Source of the DNA: Chloroflexota bacterium
GTDB taxonomy: Bacteria > Chloroflexota > Anaerolineae > Anaerolineales > Villigracilaceae
Direction: 5' to 3'
NCBI GenBank assembly: GCA_019873655.1
Contig: JAIOAU010000001.1
Coordinates: forward strand, 251,323-315,322
DNA: 64,000 nt
Within the stretch, counting starts at the first letter, position 1; every line of letters begins with the position of its first letter. The notes beneath the pieces were generated by a model. The model was not told where the DNA came from. It did not search any database and saw nothing but the letters and a program-made list of their open reading frames with translations. The position numbers and the translations under genes were made by a program. This document shows, one piece after another, positions 63,244 to 64,000 of the stretch.

Positions 63244-64000
63244 TTACCTCGCGCCTCTCCTCCCGAACTGCCGTTCCAGCATTTCCACCGAGAGATGAAT
63301 CATCGTCGGCCGGCCGTGCGGACAGGTGCGCGGCGAGGCGCAGGCTTCCAGGTCGTTCAGCAGGGCGCGCTGTTCTTCGGGCGAGAGCACCTGCCCGGCC
63401 TTGACCGCCAGCCGCTTGCAGACGCGCCCGGCGATTTTGGCCTCGATTTCGTTCTGCAGGGGGGCTTCGTCTTCCTCGAAGTCTTCCACAATGGCGCGCA
63501 GGGCAGCGGCCGGGTCGGCGTTGGCAAAGAGGGCCGGCATGGCGCGCACCTGGAAGGCGTTTTGACCGAAGGGTTCCACATCGAAGCCAAAGTGATGGAG
63601 AATGGTCAATTGTTCCTCGAGGAGTCTGGCGCTGGCGGGCGGAAGTTCGACCAAGACCGGCGCAAGCAGGGCTTGTGAGGGGATGTTCTTCTGCGCGTGC
63701 TGGGCGTCGCCCTGAGCCTGTCGAAGGGCCATGAGTTTTTCGAACAGGACTCGTTCGTGGGCCGCGTGCTGGTCAATCAGGTACAGCCCGTCCGGGCCTT
63801 CGGCCACCAGATACGCCGCGCCGACCTGGCCAATCAGGCGAAGGAGGGGGACGGAGAACGATTGAGTCGAAGGTCGAAGGTCGGAAGTATCTAGATTTGT
63901 TGCATAATTGATGAAAATCATCAAGGGAGAGTGCAAGCATGGTCTTGAGTTATAAGCAACTTTGCGGTCGGGCAAGTTCATTCCGCAATTTGGTTGGCAT
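63244..64000 (-). CDS. mutL: DNA mismatch repair protein MutL, C-terminal part (5' end cut by window)
   Basis: The C-terminal dimerisation/endonuclease domain of MutL, open to the right window edge. Features: IGQVGAAYLVAEG, the metal motif DQHAAHERVLFE (DQHAx2Ex4E), ACASPRTCPHGRPT (CPHGRP) and a closing FGRR. It is thus the nicking type, as found in bacteria without MutH. The segment before residue LLRLIGQV is unusually AT-rich and unlike a normal linker (see separate entry). The N-terminal ATPase lies outside the window. Confidence 0.92.
   Translation of the reverse strand, partial: CQPNCGMNLPDRKVAYNSRPCLHSPLMIFINYATNLDTSDLRPSTQSFSVPLLRLIGQVGAAYLVAEGPDGLYLIDQHAAHERVLFEKLMALRQAQGDAQHAQKNIPSQALLAPVLVELPPASARLLEEQLTILHHFGFDVEPFGQNAFQVRAMPALFANADPAAALRAIVEDFEEDEAPLQNEIEAKIAGRVCKRLAVKAGQVLSPEEQRALLNDLEACASPRTCPHGRPTMIHLSVEMLERQFGRRGAR
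63866..64000. other. AT-rich, repeat-like linker insert in mutL
   Basis: About 135 bases with much lower GC than the flanks. It contains GTCGAAGGTCGAAGGTCGGA (63872 region), related to the uvrA palindrome, and TTGATG/CATCAA (63908-63924). The frame stays open and encodes ...NLDTSDLRPSTQSF, close to NQTDDLRPS in the uvrA insert. Extends to the window edge. Confidence 0.6.

Overview
The window is about 60% GC and tightly packed, with short intergenic gaps. Its gene content fits a Chloroflexota bacterium, most likely class Anaerolineae: a NuoCD fusion, VanW-like and LytR-CpsA-Psr wall proteins, a GH94 phosphorylase, a 5-GAF/SpoIIE phosphatase, a CpaE-type REC fusion, and a giant SdrD/DUF11-type surface protein that carries its own sortase. 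This assignment is an inference from families and architecture; no rRNA is present to confirm it.

Layout. 1-4004 (minus): nuoB, a fused nuoCD, nuoI, a small CxxC/CxxC protein and an Mrp/Ind1-type Fe-S P-loop protein (cut by the window edge). A SufR-like HTH regulator is divergent to them. 4.1-7.1 kb: that regulator, a DegV protein and a membrane GDPD phosphodiesterase. 7.1-12.2 kb (minus): a GH94 phosphorylase, a six-unit tandem repeat array, and a GlmU-like nucleotidyltransferase fused to a phosphohexomutase. 12.4-24.2 kb: xseA-xseB-DUF212, murJ (minus), a PLD-like lipoprotein, a HerA-like ATPase, an ICMT-like membrane methyltransferase, a VanW protein, a Trm112-like zinc protein and an LCP ligase. 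24.2-26.3 kb: palindromic intergenic repeats, two paralogous membrane proteins and, previously easy to miss, the SRP RNA gene (minus) with a clear promoter. 26.3-33.6 kb: a 2421-residue secreted surface protein with an LPATG motif followed directly by a complete sortase domain. 33.7-39.1 kb: a lone CpaF ATPase and a STAS / HATPase / GAF-SpoIIE partner-switching module. 39.2-48.3 kb: mreB-mreC-mreD-mrdA-minC-minD-minE-rodA-gltX, a cell-shape and division-site cluster. 48.5-59 kb (minus): glnS; cdaA-cdaR-der (c-di-AMP synthesis plus a ribosome GTPase); coaE with an extra C-terminal domain; a LysM protein; uvrA. 59.2-61.6 kb: a REC-CpaE fusion and a GAF histidine kinase. 61.6-64 kb (minus): a zinc alcohol dehydrogenase, a DUF433/DUF5615 toxin-antitoxin pair, and the 3' end of mutL.

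Much of the window serves the cell envelope: lipid II flipping (MurJ), elongation (Mre, PBP2, RodA), wall-polymer attachment (LCP), VanW, LysM and the sortase-bearing surface protein. Promoters look sigma70-like (TTGACA-N17-TATAAT or extended TGnTATAAT). Several have the -10 box only 6-9 bases before the start codon with no Shine-Dalgarno, so leaderless transcripts are likely common here.

The most unusual items are the surface protein fused to its own sortase, with a 342-bp near-perfect internal duplication and a leader holding three terminator-like hairpins; palindromic repeats inserted in frame in uvrA and apparently in mutL; and three domain fusions (GlmU-like/phosphohexomutase, CoaE/acetyltransferase-like, REC/CpaE).
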